From contig CAYPQM010000109.1 in assembly GCA_964412845.1 (NCBI GenBank), positions 1-23,690 of the forward strand: a stretch of DNA of 23,690 bases. The letters are read 5' to 3'. Within the stretch, counting starts at the first letter, position 1, and each line of letters begins with the position of its first letter. The position numbers were made by a program, and so were the translations under genes. The notes beneath the pieces are model-generated. The model had not been told where the DNA came from. It saw only the letters and a program-made list of their open reading frames with translations, and did not search any database. Shown piece by piece: positions 1-8,082 of the stretch. The DNA comes from JAWWPY01 sp964412845. Its GTDB lineage: Bacteria > Actinomycetota > Actinomycetes > Streptosporangiales > Streptosporangiaceae.

Positions 1-1
1 C

Positions 2-667
2 CCCTTGTTCGTCGCCACCTTGTACAAGGGAGAACGCCCGCTCCACGTCTACCAGTACTACTACAACTTCTATAACGTCCGTTTCGGGCTGGTGATGATC
101 TTGCCGGCTTGCATCATGATTGGTTTTCTGGCGGCAGAACTGGCCAAGCTACTCGGGAAGAAGCTGCATTCTCCCCGGTGGGCGGCTCTACGCTGCACGC
201 CGGCCATCGCGGTGACTCTCACAGTCCTGCTCATGGCCGTCGGTTCGCTCCGGAGCGGCAACATCGTCGACCTCGCGGAACCGCTGGCGGCGCAGGCAAC
301 GCCCACCGCCTTGCATGCCAAGGCTGCCGCCCGGTGGATTAGGGGGCACTACACCGGAGGCCTCCTGCTCATGGAGTCCTACGGCAACGAAGAAGTCGCT
401 TTCGCATCCCACGTGCCCGCCCAGGATCAGGTATACGAGGGCAGCTACCGGCTATGGCAGCCGGCGTTGGCGAACCCCAGTGGTCACCGCATCGCCTGGA
501 TCGTGATGCGGACCGAGAAGAACGACAGAGATCTGGTGTACAAAGACCTGTTCGGGTCAAGCCTGATAGATGGCTATCGACGGGTCTGGAGCAATCCAGA
601 TTACGTCATCTACGCGTCGCCGCCGACCATCGTGCGGATGCTCGCGAAACCACCGGTCAGCAGATAA
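2..667 (+). CDS. C-terminal part of a membrane glycosyltransferase (GT39/ArnT-like), 5' partial
   Basis: The reading frame is open to the left edge, so the true start lies outside the window. The visible 222 codons begin in a membrane domain. There are hydrophobic segments at about residues 27-48 and 64-82 of the fragment, then about 130 residues of soluble, probably extracytoplasmic, domain with no further membrane span. This is the usual C-terminal design of polyprenol-phosphate-sugar-dependent GT-C transferases (GT39/PMT/ArnT-like), but the catalytic N-terminus is not visible, so the family call is inferred from architecture and neighbours. The stop is followed after 51 bp by the GT2 gene, which has its own strong ribosome site. 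Both are probably co-transcribed for synthesis of a surface or extracellular glycan. It could also be another polytopic polysaccharide-assembly protein. Confidence 0.6.
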   Translation, partial: PLFVATLYKGERPLHVYQYYYNFYNVRFGLVMILPACIMIGFLAAELAKLLGKKLHSPRWAALRCTPAIAVTLTVLLMAVGSLRSGNIVDLAEPLAAQATPTALHAKAAARWIRGHYTGGLLLMESYGNEEVAFASHVPAQDQVYEGSYRLWQPALANPSGHRIAWIVMRTEKNDRDLVYKDLFGSSLIDGYRRVWSNPDYVIYASPPTIVRMLAKPPVSR

Positions 668-718
668 CTCAGCTGCACCGGGCAGTCGGCCCGGCACGGT
701 TGTCAGGAGGGAACGAAA

Positions 719-2320
719 ATGCCGACACGCTCCAGGAACGTGCGGGCAGTCAAGCGGGATACGGCTGCCGTTGTCCTATCGTGGCAGCAAAGGGCAGTCC
801 TTGCCGCGCTCGTGGTGGCGTCTGGGTTTCAGGCCTACCAGTGGGGCTGGCGGCCGAGCCTCATCACGATAGTGGCTGCCTGCGAGGTCTTCTATTTCGT
901 CTTCGTGGGTTTCAAGGTGATCCTCGCCATCGCCTCGTACATGCAACCGCCCGGGGGCCGCGGAACGCTCCCCAGCATCGACGACCCGGACTTGCCGACC
1001 TTTACGATACTGCTGCCGAATGCCAAAGAAAAGCTGCACGTCCTGCGTGCGCTGCTGGAATCGATGGCTGAGATGCAGTATCCGAAGGAAAGGCTGCAGA
1101 TTCTGCTGCCCGTTGAGCATTGGGATATGCAGACCCAGCAGATGCTCGGGCTGACCGGCGGTGCGGCTGATGCCGAAAAGCTTGACCTACCCTCGTATGC
1201 CAGCGCAGTCCTGACCGTCCCGGGGGCGCCGGGGACCAAGCCAAGCGCCTGCGACTTCGGCCTGCATCACGCCCGGGGCAAGTACACCGTCATTTTCGAC
1301 AGCGAGGACAGCCCTGACCCGTGGATGCTCCTCAAGGCCATCCGCGACTTCCGGAGCGCACCGGCCGAGGTGGCGTGCCTGCAAGCCCGCCTGCTGTTCT
1401 GGAACATACTCACGGGAAATCTGCGGTCGCGCAAAGAGTGGCAAGCGGCGATCGTCACGCGGATGTACTTCGCGGAATACTCCGTGCATTTCGAGTTCGT
1501 CCTGCGTGGGATGGCCCGGCTGGGCCTGGTTCCACCGCTCGGCGGCACCTCGAACATATTCATCACCGACGTTCTCCGGGAGATCGCCATCCCAACTGAC
1601 GAACTCGTCCGGGGCGGCATCCCGCGCGATGTCGCCGAGAAGATGGTGGCGGCCTGGGACCCATGGTGCGTTGCCGAGGACGCCGATATCGCCGGCTGGC
1701 TGGCGCGCTTCGGCTACCTCGTGGCCATGATCGGCGACTCCTGGACGCTCGAGGAGGCGCCGATCAGCCTGTCCAAGGCAGCCAGGCAGCGGGCACGCTG
1801 GGGGAAGGGCTACGCCCAGGCCGGCGCTGTCCAGGCGCGCCACCCGATCCGGGCGGCACGTCAGATGGGAGTGAAGCCCTTCGTCGCCTACACGCTGATG
1901 ACGATAGGCACGCCGCTATCGCTGATGATCAACCCGATCTTCTGGGGCCTGACCATCGGGTACTTCTGCACGGGTTCCACGTTCATCGAGTCCCTGTTCC
2001 CGCCGCTCGTCTTCTACCTCGGTGGCGCAACAGCCATCCTGGGGAACTTCCTGCTGTTCTACGTGCAGCTAGCGGCCTGCCTGAGAGACCGGGAACCGGG
2101 GCTGGTGAAATATATGCTGGCTCTCGGCCCATGGTGGCTGTTCACGAGCTACTCGATGTGGAAGGGCATCATCGAACTGTTCATTCCCAAGCTCCGATTC
2201 CATTGGCACCTCACCGAGCATGGCATTGAGGATCCGGAAACAGCGAAGGAAGAGATAAAGCGGCGGCACGGGCTGATGTCGGCCAGGGATCTGGCGCCAA
2301 GTCCTGAGAGCAGCGCGTGA
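719..2320 (+). CDS. Processive GT2 family glycosyltransferase (cellulose synthase/XagB-like)
   Basis: Inner-membrane transferase of 533 residues, expected to polymerise sugars from nucleotide-sugar donors on the cytoplasmic face and feed the chain through its own membrane channel. Hydrophobic segments lie at about 25-45 and 48-73. The GT-A domain follows, with an acidic FDSED motif at 193-197, GGTSNI at 275-280 (acceptor-side loop), AED at 319-321 (TED-like catalytic site) and QRARW at 357-361, the QxxRW motif of processive GT2 enzymes. Three or more membrane spans follow at about 380-490. No PilZ domain is visible, so cyclic-di-GMP control is not indicated. The start is well set: AGGAGG at 705-710 stands eight bases before ATG. 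The stop overlaps a possible GTG of the next gene. The polymer made cannot be deduced; cellulose itself is not implied. Confidence 0.88.
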   Translation: MPTRSRNVRAVKRDTAAVVLSWQQRAVLAALVVASGFQAYQWGWRPSLITIVAACEVFYFVFVGFKVILAIASYMQPPGGRGTLPSIDDPDLPTFTILLPNAKEKLHVLRALLESMAEMQYPKERLQILLPVEHWDMQTQQMLGLTGGAADAEKLDLPSYASAVLTVPGAPGTKPSACDFGLHHARGKYTVIFDSEDSPDPWMLLKAIRDFRSAPAEVACLQARLLFWNILTGNLRSRKEWQAAIVTRMYFAEYSVHFEFVLRGMARLGLVPPLGGTSNIFITDVLREIAIPTDELVRGGIPRDVAEKMVAAWDPWCVAEDADIAGWLARFGYLVAMIGDSWTLEEAPISLSKAARQRARWGKGYAQAGAVQARHPIRAARQMGVKPFVAYTLMTIGTPLSLMINPIFWGLTIGYFCTGSTFIESLFPPLVFYLGGATAILGNFLLFYVQLAACLRDREPGLVKYMLALGPWWLFTSYSMWKGIIELFIPKLRFHWHLTEHGIEDPETAKEEIKRRHGLMSARDLAPSPESSA

Positions 2321-2364
2321 ATCGCAGCCGGACAGCATCAGGCCACACCAGAGAAGGTAATTCT

Positions 2365-5300
2365 GTGCAAGCAGATAAGTGGTCACCCAAGGGTCATGGC
2401 TCGGGCCTGGCCGCGGCTGTCCGCTTCACGGCAGCATCCATCGCGCTGCTTGCCGCATCCGTGATCGGTGTTGGGTCGCGTTCAATTTCGGCGCAGGCAG
2501 CAACCACCGATAGCTGGCCTACCTCGCTGCACGACAACGCGCGAACCGGGGCGAGCGCCGATACCTCCCTATCGACCAGTCAGGCACCAGGCCTGGTCAA
2601 ACTCTGGTCATATTCCACCGGGAGCCCCATCGCGTCACAGCCGACCATCGTCGGAGGCGTGGCGTATGTGGGTTCGTGGGACGGTTATGAATACGCTTTG
2701 AACGCTGCTACGGGCGCGGTTATATGGAAGGCGTTCCTTGGCGTCACGAACGGAGAGTCAGATTGCAATCCGCAGACCGCAGGTGTGTCGTCGGCCGCGG
2801 CGGTGCTCAACGGCGTGGTATACGTCGGCGGGGGGGACTCAAATTGGTACGCGCTCGATGCAAGCACTGGCAACGTCCTCTGGGACGTTTATACTGGTGA
2901 CAACAGTGCAAGCGGCGGTCATTACAACTGGTCGAGCCCGCTTATTGTTAATGGATATGCGTATATAGGAGTGGCCAGCCTCGGCGATTGCCCGCTGGTG
3001 CAGGGGCAATTGATCCAGGTCGACCTATCCACACATCAGGTCGTCAACACACTTAACCTGGTCCCGGACGGATCGACAGGAGGAGGTATCTGGACGTCGC
3101 CCGCGTACGACCCAAGCTTGAATGAGATCTTCGCGGTCACGGGCACCGAGACATCGGACTCCGAAACCTATGCACAGGCCGTAGTCGGAATTAACGCAAC
3201 GTCAATGACAGTTGTCGATTACTGGCATTTGCCGGAGTCCGAGGCCGTTGCTGACTCCGACTGGACCACATCGACTGGCCTGTATACCGCCACTGACGGT
3301 ACGCCGATGCTCGTGACAACTAACAAGAACGGGTTTACCTACGCGTTTAACCGGACGGACCTGGCCGCCGGGCCTGTCTGGCAAGATCAGATAGCTCTCG
3401 GGAACGACTGTGCCGCCTGCGGCTACAGCACCGTCGCGAGCGCTGCGATTGGACAAGGCCTGGTGTTCCAGGCCGGCGGCGTAACGACTATCAACGGAGT
3501 GGGCTACGGCGGCTCGGTGCAGGCATTCAATGAGACGACCGGGGCGGTTGTCTGGCAGCACCCGGAGGCTGGGCCGGTCATCGGGGCCATAACGTACGTG
3601 AACGGCATGGTGATCGCCGGGGCGGGGAGCGGCCTCGAGGTGCTCGACGCGTCGACCGGCGAACGCCTGTACAGCTACGACACAGGTCTGGGGAACTGGA
3701 TATACGCGGCCCCCTCGGTGGCCAGCGGAACGATCATGACCGGCAACACCGCCGGAATGATTTACGCGTTCGGCCTGCCGGCCACTCCACCGCCATCAGT
3801 GCCGGCCGATCCTCAGTGCCCGACGTCGTTTACCTGCCAGGACATCGGAAGCCCGAGTCCGGCCGGGGCGGAGACAGTATCAATTGGGACCTGGGCGGTC
3901 TCCGCGGGTGGGGCGGGCGTCCATGGAGCAAGCGACTCGTTCCGGCTGATGAGCGAGGCATCGTCGGGTGACGTGCAAATTAGCGCCCGGCTGACGGGCC
4001 AAGCGGGCGGTTCGAGCACGGGTGCCGAGGCCGGCATCATGCTCAGGCAGAACAACGATCCCGGCTCGCCCTACTACGGGATATTCGTCACGCCCCAAGG
4101 ACTAACCGTCCAGTATCGCCATACGTTCGGTGGCGCCACCACAGTCGCCAACTCGGTCGCCCTGAGCAGCCTGCCGGTCTATCTGGAAATCCAGCGCGCT
4201 GGCGACGTGCTACAGGCGGCAACGTCAACTGATGGCGTGACTTACACGATGGTGCCTGGATCGACTGCGACCGTGCTGATGCCTTACGGGTCACTCGCTG
4301 GCCTGGCGGTGAGTTCGGGGCAGAGCGGCACGGCGGGAACGGCTGCGTTCGACACCGTACGTGTGGGGTCAATCACTAGCACGCCACAAGACAGTCCGCC
4401 AGCGTCTGGATGCCCGGCTGGCTGGAGTTGCGGAGACGTTGGTGACCCGCTGGTGGTCGGCAGCCAGTCGCTGTCGGGAGCCAACTGGACGTTCAAGGGC
4501 GCCGGCGGCGGGGTTGGTAATGGCGGTATGACCGATCAATTCCATTACGTCTGGACAACCACGACTGGCGATACCACCGTGAGTACCCACATTACCGCAC
4601 AGAGCGACACGAATGCCGGGGCCACAGCAGGCGTCATGATGAGAGCCGATACCAGTGCCAACGCAGCGTATTATGGCGCCTTTGTCACGCCTGGTAGCGG
4701 CATCGAAGTGATGTCCCGCGATACAAAGGGGGTGCCGGCCGTGACCCTTGAGACTGTTGATGGCGTGGCGCCTGCCTACATACGCCTGACCCGTTCAGGA
4801 GACACGTTCGCCACCTACACGTCTTCAGATGGTGCCACCTGGACGCCGGTCACCGGCGCTGCGGAGACCATTCCGCACCTAGGCGGGACCATGCTGGACG
4901 GCGAGGCCGTGAGTTCGGCCTCGGCGGCGACCACGAGCACCGTCACCGCAGACGTGCTGAGCGTAGCCAATTCAGCGCCGCCTTCGCCGACCACGTGCCC
5001 GGCCAACTGGACCTGCGCGGACGTCGGCACGCCTATTCCGCAGGGATCCAATTACCTGATGAATGGCGAGTGGTCGGTGCTTGGTGGAGGCAAGGATATA
5101 TGGGGAGCCAAGGACGAATTCCATTACACGGCCCAGACTATGCCAGGCGATGGCACGATAAGCGCCAAGATAACTAGCCAGCAAAACACCGACCCGTGGG
5201 CGAAGTCGGGTATCATGCTCCGGGCCAGCACGGATCCAGGGGCGCCGTATTACGCGATATTCGCGACTCCAGGAAACGGGACAGTAGTTCAGTACCGCAC

Positions 5301-6651
5301 AAGTGCGGGAGATTCGACAACGCAGGTGACCGGCGTTAGTGCCGGGGCGCCGATCTACGTTCAGGTCATCCGTACTGGTGATTCCTATACTGCCTATACC
5401 TCAGCGGACGGCGCAAACTGGATCGCCTACCCGAACTCAACAGTCACCATACCGAATCTCACCGGAAGCATCTTCGGTGGCATGGCCGACAGTTCTCATA
5501 GTCAATTTGTCACGAACACCACGGTATTCGATCACTTTACGTTCACCGCCGGAACCTCCAGCTTGCCGGTTCCCTGGGCGGATTCGGAGGTGGGCAGTCC
5601 TACTCCGGCCGGGTCTGCGTCCTACGCGGGCGGGGTTTTCACGGTCAGTGGTGGTGGCAACGACATCTGGGGGGATCTGGACCAGTCCAACTACGTGTCG
5701 CAGGGCCTGGCCGGTGACGGCAGCATCGTGGCCCGGGTGACTGCCCAGTCCAATACTGATCCGTGGGCGAAGTCAGGCATCATGATCAAGCAGTCGACGG
5801 CCAGCGGTTCCTCGTATGCACTGCTGGCGGTGACGCCGGGCAACGGCATCGCCTTCCAGTACGGTTATAACGCTGACGTGGCAGGAGGAAGCTACAGCTT
5901 CCCGAACGCGTGGCTTGAGCTGACCCGGTCCGGGACCACCATCAAGGCGTACTCGTCGCCAGACGGCACTGACTGGACGCTGGTTGGTTCTACCACGATT
6001 GCCATGACTGATCCGGTGACGGTCGGGCTGTTTGTGACCTCGCATAATGCTGGCGCCCTCAATACGTCAAAGTTCGACAACGTGAGCGTAGCCTCCGGAA
6101 CTTCTACATCCTTGCCGGTTCCCTGGGCGGATTCGGAGGTGGGCAGTCCTACTCCGGCCGGGTCTGCGTCCTACGCGGGCGGGGTTTTCACGGTCAGTGG
6201 TGGTGGCAACGACATCTGGGGGGATCTGGACCAGTCCAACTACGTGTCGCAGGGCCTGGCCGGTGACGGCAGCATCGTGGCCCGGGTGACTGCCCAGTCC
6301 AATACTGATCCGTGGGCGAAGTCAGGCATCATGATCAAGCAGTCGACGGCCAGCGGTTCCTCGTATGCACTGCTGGCGGTGACGCCGGGCAACGGCATCG
6401 CCTTCCAGTACGGTTATAACGCTGACGTGGCAGGAGGAAGCTACAGCTTCCCGAACGCCTGGCTCAAGCTGACCCGGTCCGGGAATGTCATCACCGCGTA
6501 CGCATCACCAGACGGGACTAACTGGACGCTGGTTGGTTCTACCACAATTGCCATGACTGATCCGGTGACAATGGGGCTGTTTGTCTGCTCACATTCTGCT
6601 GGCGTGCTCAATACGTCAAAGTTCGACAATGTGAGCGTAACGGCGTCATAG
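2365..6651 (+). CDS. Secreted PQQ-like beta-propeller protein with five C-terminal lectin-like modules
   Basis: Very large exported protein, 1428 residues from this start. A basic n-region, a hydrophobic stretch ending near residue 40 and an AQA cleavage-like site predict Sec export. About 46-470 are beta-propeller blades with the recurring pattern VAYVGS...YALNAATGAVIW, as in PQQ/quinoprotein-like domains. Five concanavalin-type beta-sandwich modules follow, starting near 485, 683, 878, 1067 and 1250; each carries a DPWAKSGIM(L/I)-type strand or a relative of it. Modules 1-3 open with a CPxxxxC pair that modules 4-5 lack. There is no LPXTG, no C-terminal membrane span and no recognised catalytic motif. 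Start: GTG at 2365 has GAGAAGG seven bases upstream and gives a compact signal peptide; an in-frame GTG at 2317, overlapping the GT2 stop as GTGA, is the alternative. Codon use is less GC-biased than downstream genes. Role inferred: binding or organising the glycan made by the two transferases. Confidence 0.85.
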   Translation: MQADKWSPKGHGSGLAAAVRFTAASIALLAASVIGVGSRSISAQAATTDSWPTSLHDNARTGASADTSLSTSQAPGLVKLWSYSTGSPIASQPTIVGGVAYVGSWDGYEYALNAATGAVIWKAFLGVTNGESDCNPQTAGVSSAAAVLNGVVYVGGGDSNWYALDASTGNVLWDVYTGDNSASGGHYNWSSPLIVNGYAYIGVASLGDCPLVQGQLIQVDLSTHQVVNTLNLVPDGSTGGGIWTSPAYDPSLNEIFAVTGTETSDSETYAQAVVGINATSMTVVDYWHLPESEAVADSDWTTSTGLYTATDGTPMLVTTNKNGFTYAFNRTDLAAGPVWQDQIALGNDCAACGYSTVASAAIGQGLVFQAGGVTTINGVGYGGSVQAFNETTGAVVWQHPEAGPVIGAITYVNGMVIAGAGSGLEVLDASTGERLYSYDTGLGNWIYAAPSVASGTIMTGNTAGMIYAFGLPATPPPSVPADPQCPTSFTCQDIGSPSPAGAETVSIGTWAVSAGGAGVHGASDSFRLMSEASSGDVQISARLTGQAGGSSTGAEAGIMLRQNNDPGSPYYGIFVTPQGLTVQYRHTFGGATTVANSVALSSLPVYLEIQRAGDVLQAATSTDGVTYTMVPGSTATVLMPYGSLAGLAVSSGQSGTAGTAAFDTVRVGSITSTPQDSPPASGCPAGWSCGDVGDPLVVGSQSLSGANWTFKGAGGGVGNGGMTDQFHYVWTTTTGDTTVSTHITAQSDTNAGATAGVMMRADTSANAAYYGAFVTPGSGIEVMSRDTKGVPAVTLETVDGVAPAYIRLTRSGDTFATYTSSDGATWTPVTGAAETIPHLGGTMLDGEAVSSASAATTSTVTADVLSVANSAPPSPTTCPANWTCADVGTPIPQGSNYLMNGEWSVLGGGKDIWGAKDEFHYTAQTMPGDGTISAKITSQQNTDPWAKSGIMLRASTDPGAPYYAIFATPGNGTVVQYRTSAGDSTTQVTGVSAGAPIYVQVIRTGDSYTAYTSADGANWIAYPNSTVTIPNLTGSIFGGMADSSHSQFVTNTTVFDHFTFTAGTSSLPVPWADSEVGSPTPAGSASYAGGVFTVSGGGNDIWGDLDQSNYVSQGLAGDGSIVARVTAQSNTDPWAKSGIMIKQSTASGSSYALLAVTPGNGIAFQYGYNADVAGGSYSFPNAWLELTRSGTTIKAYSSPDGTDWTLVGSTTIAMTDPVTVGLFVTSHNAGALNTSKFDNVSVASGTSTSLPVPWADSEVGSPTPAGSASYAGGVFTVSGGGNDIWGDLDQSNYVSQGLAGDGSIVARVTAQSNTDPWAKSGIMIKQSTASGSSYALLAVTPGNGIAFQYGYNADVAGGSYSFPNAWLKLTRSGNVITAYASPDGTNWTLVGSTTIAMTDPVTMGLFVCSHSAGVLNTSKFDNVSVTAS
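5563..5909 (+). repeat. Exact 347-bp direct repeat, copy 1
   Basis: Bases 5563-5909 are identical to 6112-6458, read base by base, with an offset of 549 bp (183 codons, in frame). Identity stops abruptly at 5910/6459; the following ~180 bp are homologous but carry many substitutions. The repeat covers the first two thirds of lectin module 4. Confidence 0.95.
6112..6458 (+). repeat. Exact 347-bp direct repeat, copy 2
   Basis: Second copy of the 347-bp repeat, covering the first two thirds of lectin module 5. Being in frame and within one gene, it allows unequal crossing-over that would add or remove whole modules without breaking the reading frame. Confidence 0.95.
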
Positions 6652-6658
6652 CCAGAGC

Positions 6659-6689
6659 AGCCGCTGCGCGCAGACGATCGCAAGCGGCT
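6659..6689. terminator. Possible weak bidirectional terminator between convergent genes
   Basis: AGCCGCT at 6659-6665 pairs with AGCGGCT at 6683-6689 across a 17-base loop. It lies just after the stop of the secreted protein (plus) and reaches the stop of the GNAT gene (minus). There is no T-tract, so function as a terminator is uncertain. Confidence 0.25.
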
Positions 6690-7321
6690 TACTCTGCGAC
6701 GAGCAGCGCCTCGGCGCCGACCGGAGTGAAGCCGGCGGCGAGGAAGGCGCGCACACTCGCCGCGTTGCCGGGGGCGATTTGGGCCCAGAGCGGGACGCCG
6801 CCCGGGGCGAGATGCCTGGCCGCGATGGCGAGCTTCCGGCCCAGTCCCTCGTTCCTGCGTTCGCTATCGACCTCGACCGCCGCCTCCCAGCGGCCGGTCA
6901 CTCCCCGGCCGAGCAGGACGACCCCGCCATCGGCATCCCACGCGCAGACCTCATCCCGGTAGCGTCGGGCGCGGGCCACCCGGGGGTGCTGGGTCGCGTT
7001 CGCGGGAGTGAGGTCAATCGGTGGCGGGCCGGGCAACGGGCGCGTCACGCACAGCATGTCAATGCTGCCTATCCGGCGGCCCGTTCGCTCACACAAGGCG
7101 GTCAGGAAGCGGGGACCCAGCGGTGCGGCCAGGTCGCCGTCCGGTAGCTGATCCCGTACCCATCCTGGATCCACGTTCGCGGCGATCACCGTGTGGGCGG
7201 TGAACCCGAAGACTCCGGCGAGCCGGGCGGATGGTTGCGGCAGTACCGTCACGGAGCCGTCCGGCGCCGGATAACGGCCCGATGCGACGTCGTTGAGGAG
7301 TGCCAGCAGGGGTTCGGCCAT
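6689..7321 (-). CDS. GNAT family N-acetyltransferase
   Basis: Cytosolic 210-residue protein predicted to move an acetyl group from acetyl-CoA to an unknown amine. The C-terminal ~90 residues carry the GNAT core: strand AAVEVD, then the acetyl-CoA pyrophosphate loop RRNEGLG at 155-161, a helix, strand PLWAQIAP and the motif GNAASVRAFLAAGF near 185-198, typical of the C-terminal GNAT strand-helix. The N-terminal half is divergent and probably contributes substrate specificity. Length is greater than a minimal GNAT (~150 residues). ATG start with only weak purine-rich sequence upstream. It follows the small Arg-rich gene by 42 bp on the same strand, so the two may form one unit. The substrate cannot be told from sequence. 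Confidence 0.85.
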   Translation of the reverse strand: MAEPLLALLNDVASGRYPAPDGSVTVLPQPSARLAGVFGFTAHTVIAANVDPGWVRDQLPDGDLAAPLGPRFLTALCERTGRRIGSIDMLCVTRPLPGPPPIDLTPANATQHPRVARARRYRDEVCAWDADGGVVLLGRGVTGRWEAAVEVDSERRNEGLGRKLAIAARHLAPGGVPLWAQIAPGNAASVRAFLAAGFTPVGAEALLVAE

Positions 7322-7363
7322 GAGGTATCCAATAATGCACCGGCCCGGGCCGCCTCCGTGGGG

Positions 7364-7630
7364 TCAGGCCGCGCGGTGTCCGGCGAGGATGCGGCGGATG
7401 TCCGCGGTCTCTTCTTCGCTGTGCCGGGCGAGGATTGCGTCCAGGTCGTTCAAGTCGGCTGGTGAGGTATAGCTCTCCAGGTCGCGTTCCAGGGACTTGC
7501 GTGCACTGCGCTCCGCGCGCCTGCGCTCCCGCTCGGCGGTTCTGCGGGAGGTGCGGATCGCGCGCATGCCGCGGAACCCGTCCCGGATCTCAGCCAGCAG
7601 CGGGCGCGGTTCGTATGGGGTGTTCTCCAT
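7364..7630 (-). CDS. Small Arg-rich hypothetical protein
   Basis: 88 residues from the chosen ATG. Residues ~20-55 form a strongly basic, probably helical stretch (RTSRRTAERERRRAERSAR), followed by an acidic C-terminal half containing DLNDLDAILARHSEEE. No membrane segment or signal is visible and I do not recognise the family. The charge split suggests a coiled or nucleic-acid-associated small protein, but that is inference. Start: ATG at 7630 has GAAGG eight bases upstream. An in-frame ATG at 7663 (99 residues) has GGGAG seven bases upstream and is nearly as good; the longest frame reaches 7720. The GNAT gene lies 42 bp downstream on the same strand. Confidence 0.55.
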   Translation of the reverse strand: MENTPYEPRPLLAEIRDGFRGMRAIRTSRRTAERERRRAERSARKSLERDLESYTSPADLNDLDAILARHSEEETADIRRILAGHRAA

Positions 7631-7663
7631 GTGCCTTTCCTTCGGGTCGGAACTGTCTTGCAT

Positions 7664-8081
7664 TACTAGTCTCCCTGGGCAGGACTCATGCGTCCAATGA
7701 CTGGAATACATGTAACTCATGAGGTGAGGTCATGTGTTCTGAGAGAGTTCGTTGTGCTGGGTTCAGATAGCGGCTGCAGGTGGCTGGACGCCAGGTGAGC
7801 AACGGGCTGGTCCGGGCGGGAGCCTTGCTGGCCGTCGGCGCGTCCCCGCACATGGCATCGTGGTCGGGTACCCCGTAACACAGCGACTCTGCAGGCGGTG
7901 ATGACCGGATGGCGGCACTCAAACGGGTCAACGAGGTGAGCACAGCGGTTTCCAGCGGCGGCAGTTCCGCTGCGTGCACGGTCTCCGCTGCGTGCACGGT
8001 CTCCGGCGCGTGCAGAGTCTCCGGCGCGGGCGCGGGCGCGGTCAACGCGGTCAAGGAGCGTAACCAGCGGCGAGCGTCCTG
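7664..8081. other. Long region without a convincing gene, upstream of the SDR
   Basis: About 420 bp between the divergent small Arg-rich gene and the SDR gene. It holds an 18-bp tandem repeat (7966-8037) and a 57-codon plus-strand frame. The long minus-strand frame covering 7686-8249 runs through the repeat and antisense into the SDR and looks like a shadow. Both divergent promoters must lie here; I could not fix their boxes. Confidence 0.4.
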
Positions 8082-8082
8082 A
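7909..8082 (+). CDS. Possible 57-residue small ORF coupled to the SDR gene
   Basis: ATG at 7909 opens a 57-codon frame whose TGA (8080-8082) overlaps the ATG of the SDR as TGATG. The middle is encoded by the 18-bp repeat and reads as AACTVS/GACRVS-like hexapeptides, followed by a basic tail ending RNQRRAS. The stop/start overlap would suit translational coupling, and the SDR has no good ribosome site of its own. Against it: low complexity, no clear ribosome site and no recognised family. It may just be leader sequence. Confidence 0.2.
   Translation: MAALKRVNEVSTAVSSGGSSAACTVSAACTVSGACRVSGAGAGAVNAVKERNQRRAS
7966..8037. repeat. 18-bp tandem repeat, four units
   Basis: Units start at 7966, 7984, 8002 and 8020. 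The first two are identical (TCCGCTGCGTGCACGGTC), the third differs at a few positions and the fourth has decayed to GGCGCGGGC. The period is a multiple of three, so any frame through it stays open. Confidence 0.85.

Larger units (their letters stand above)
3817..6651 (+). repeat. Five tandem lectin-like module repeats inside the secreted propeller gene
   Basis: Module starts fall at 3817, 4411, 4996, 5563 and 6112, giving spacings of 198, 195, 189 and 183 codons. Protein similarity is clear across all five (Gly-rich entry strand, D(Q/E)F or DQSNY strand, then AGIML/SGIMI strand). Nucleotide identity is obvious only between modules 4 and 5. Each module resembles the DUF1349 / COG3506 concanavalin-like fold often appended to secreted carbohydrate-active proteins; that assignment is from memory of the family and was not searched. 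Confidence 0.8.

Noticed and set aside
7966..8037. CRISPR-like array
   Set aside because: Units are directly adjacent with no spacers, so it is a simple tandem repeat.
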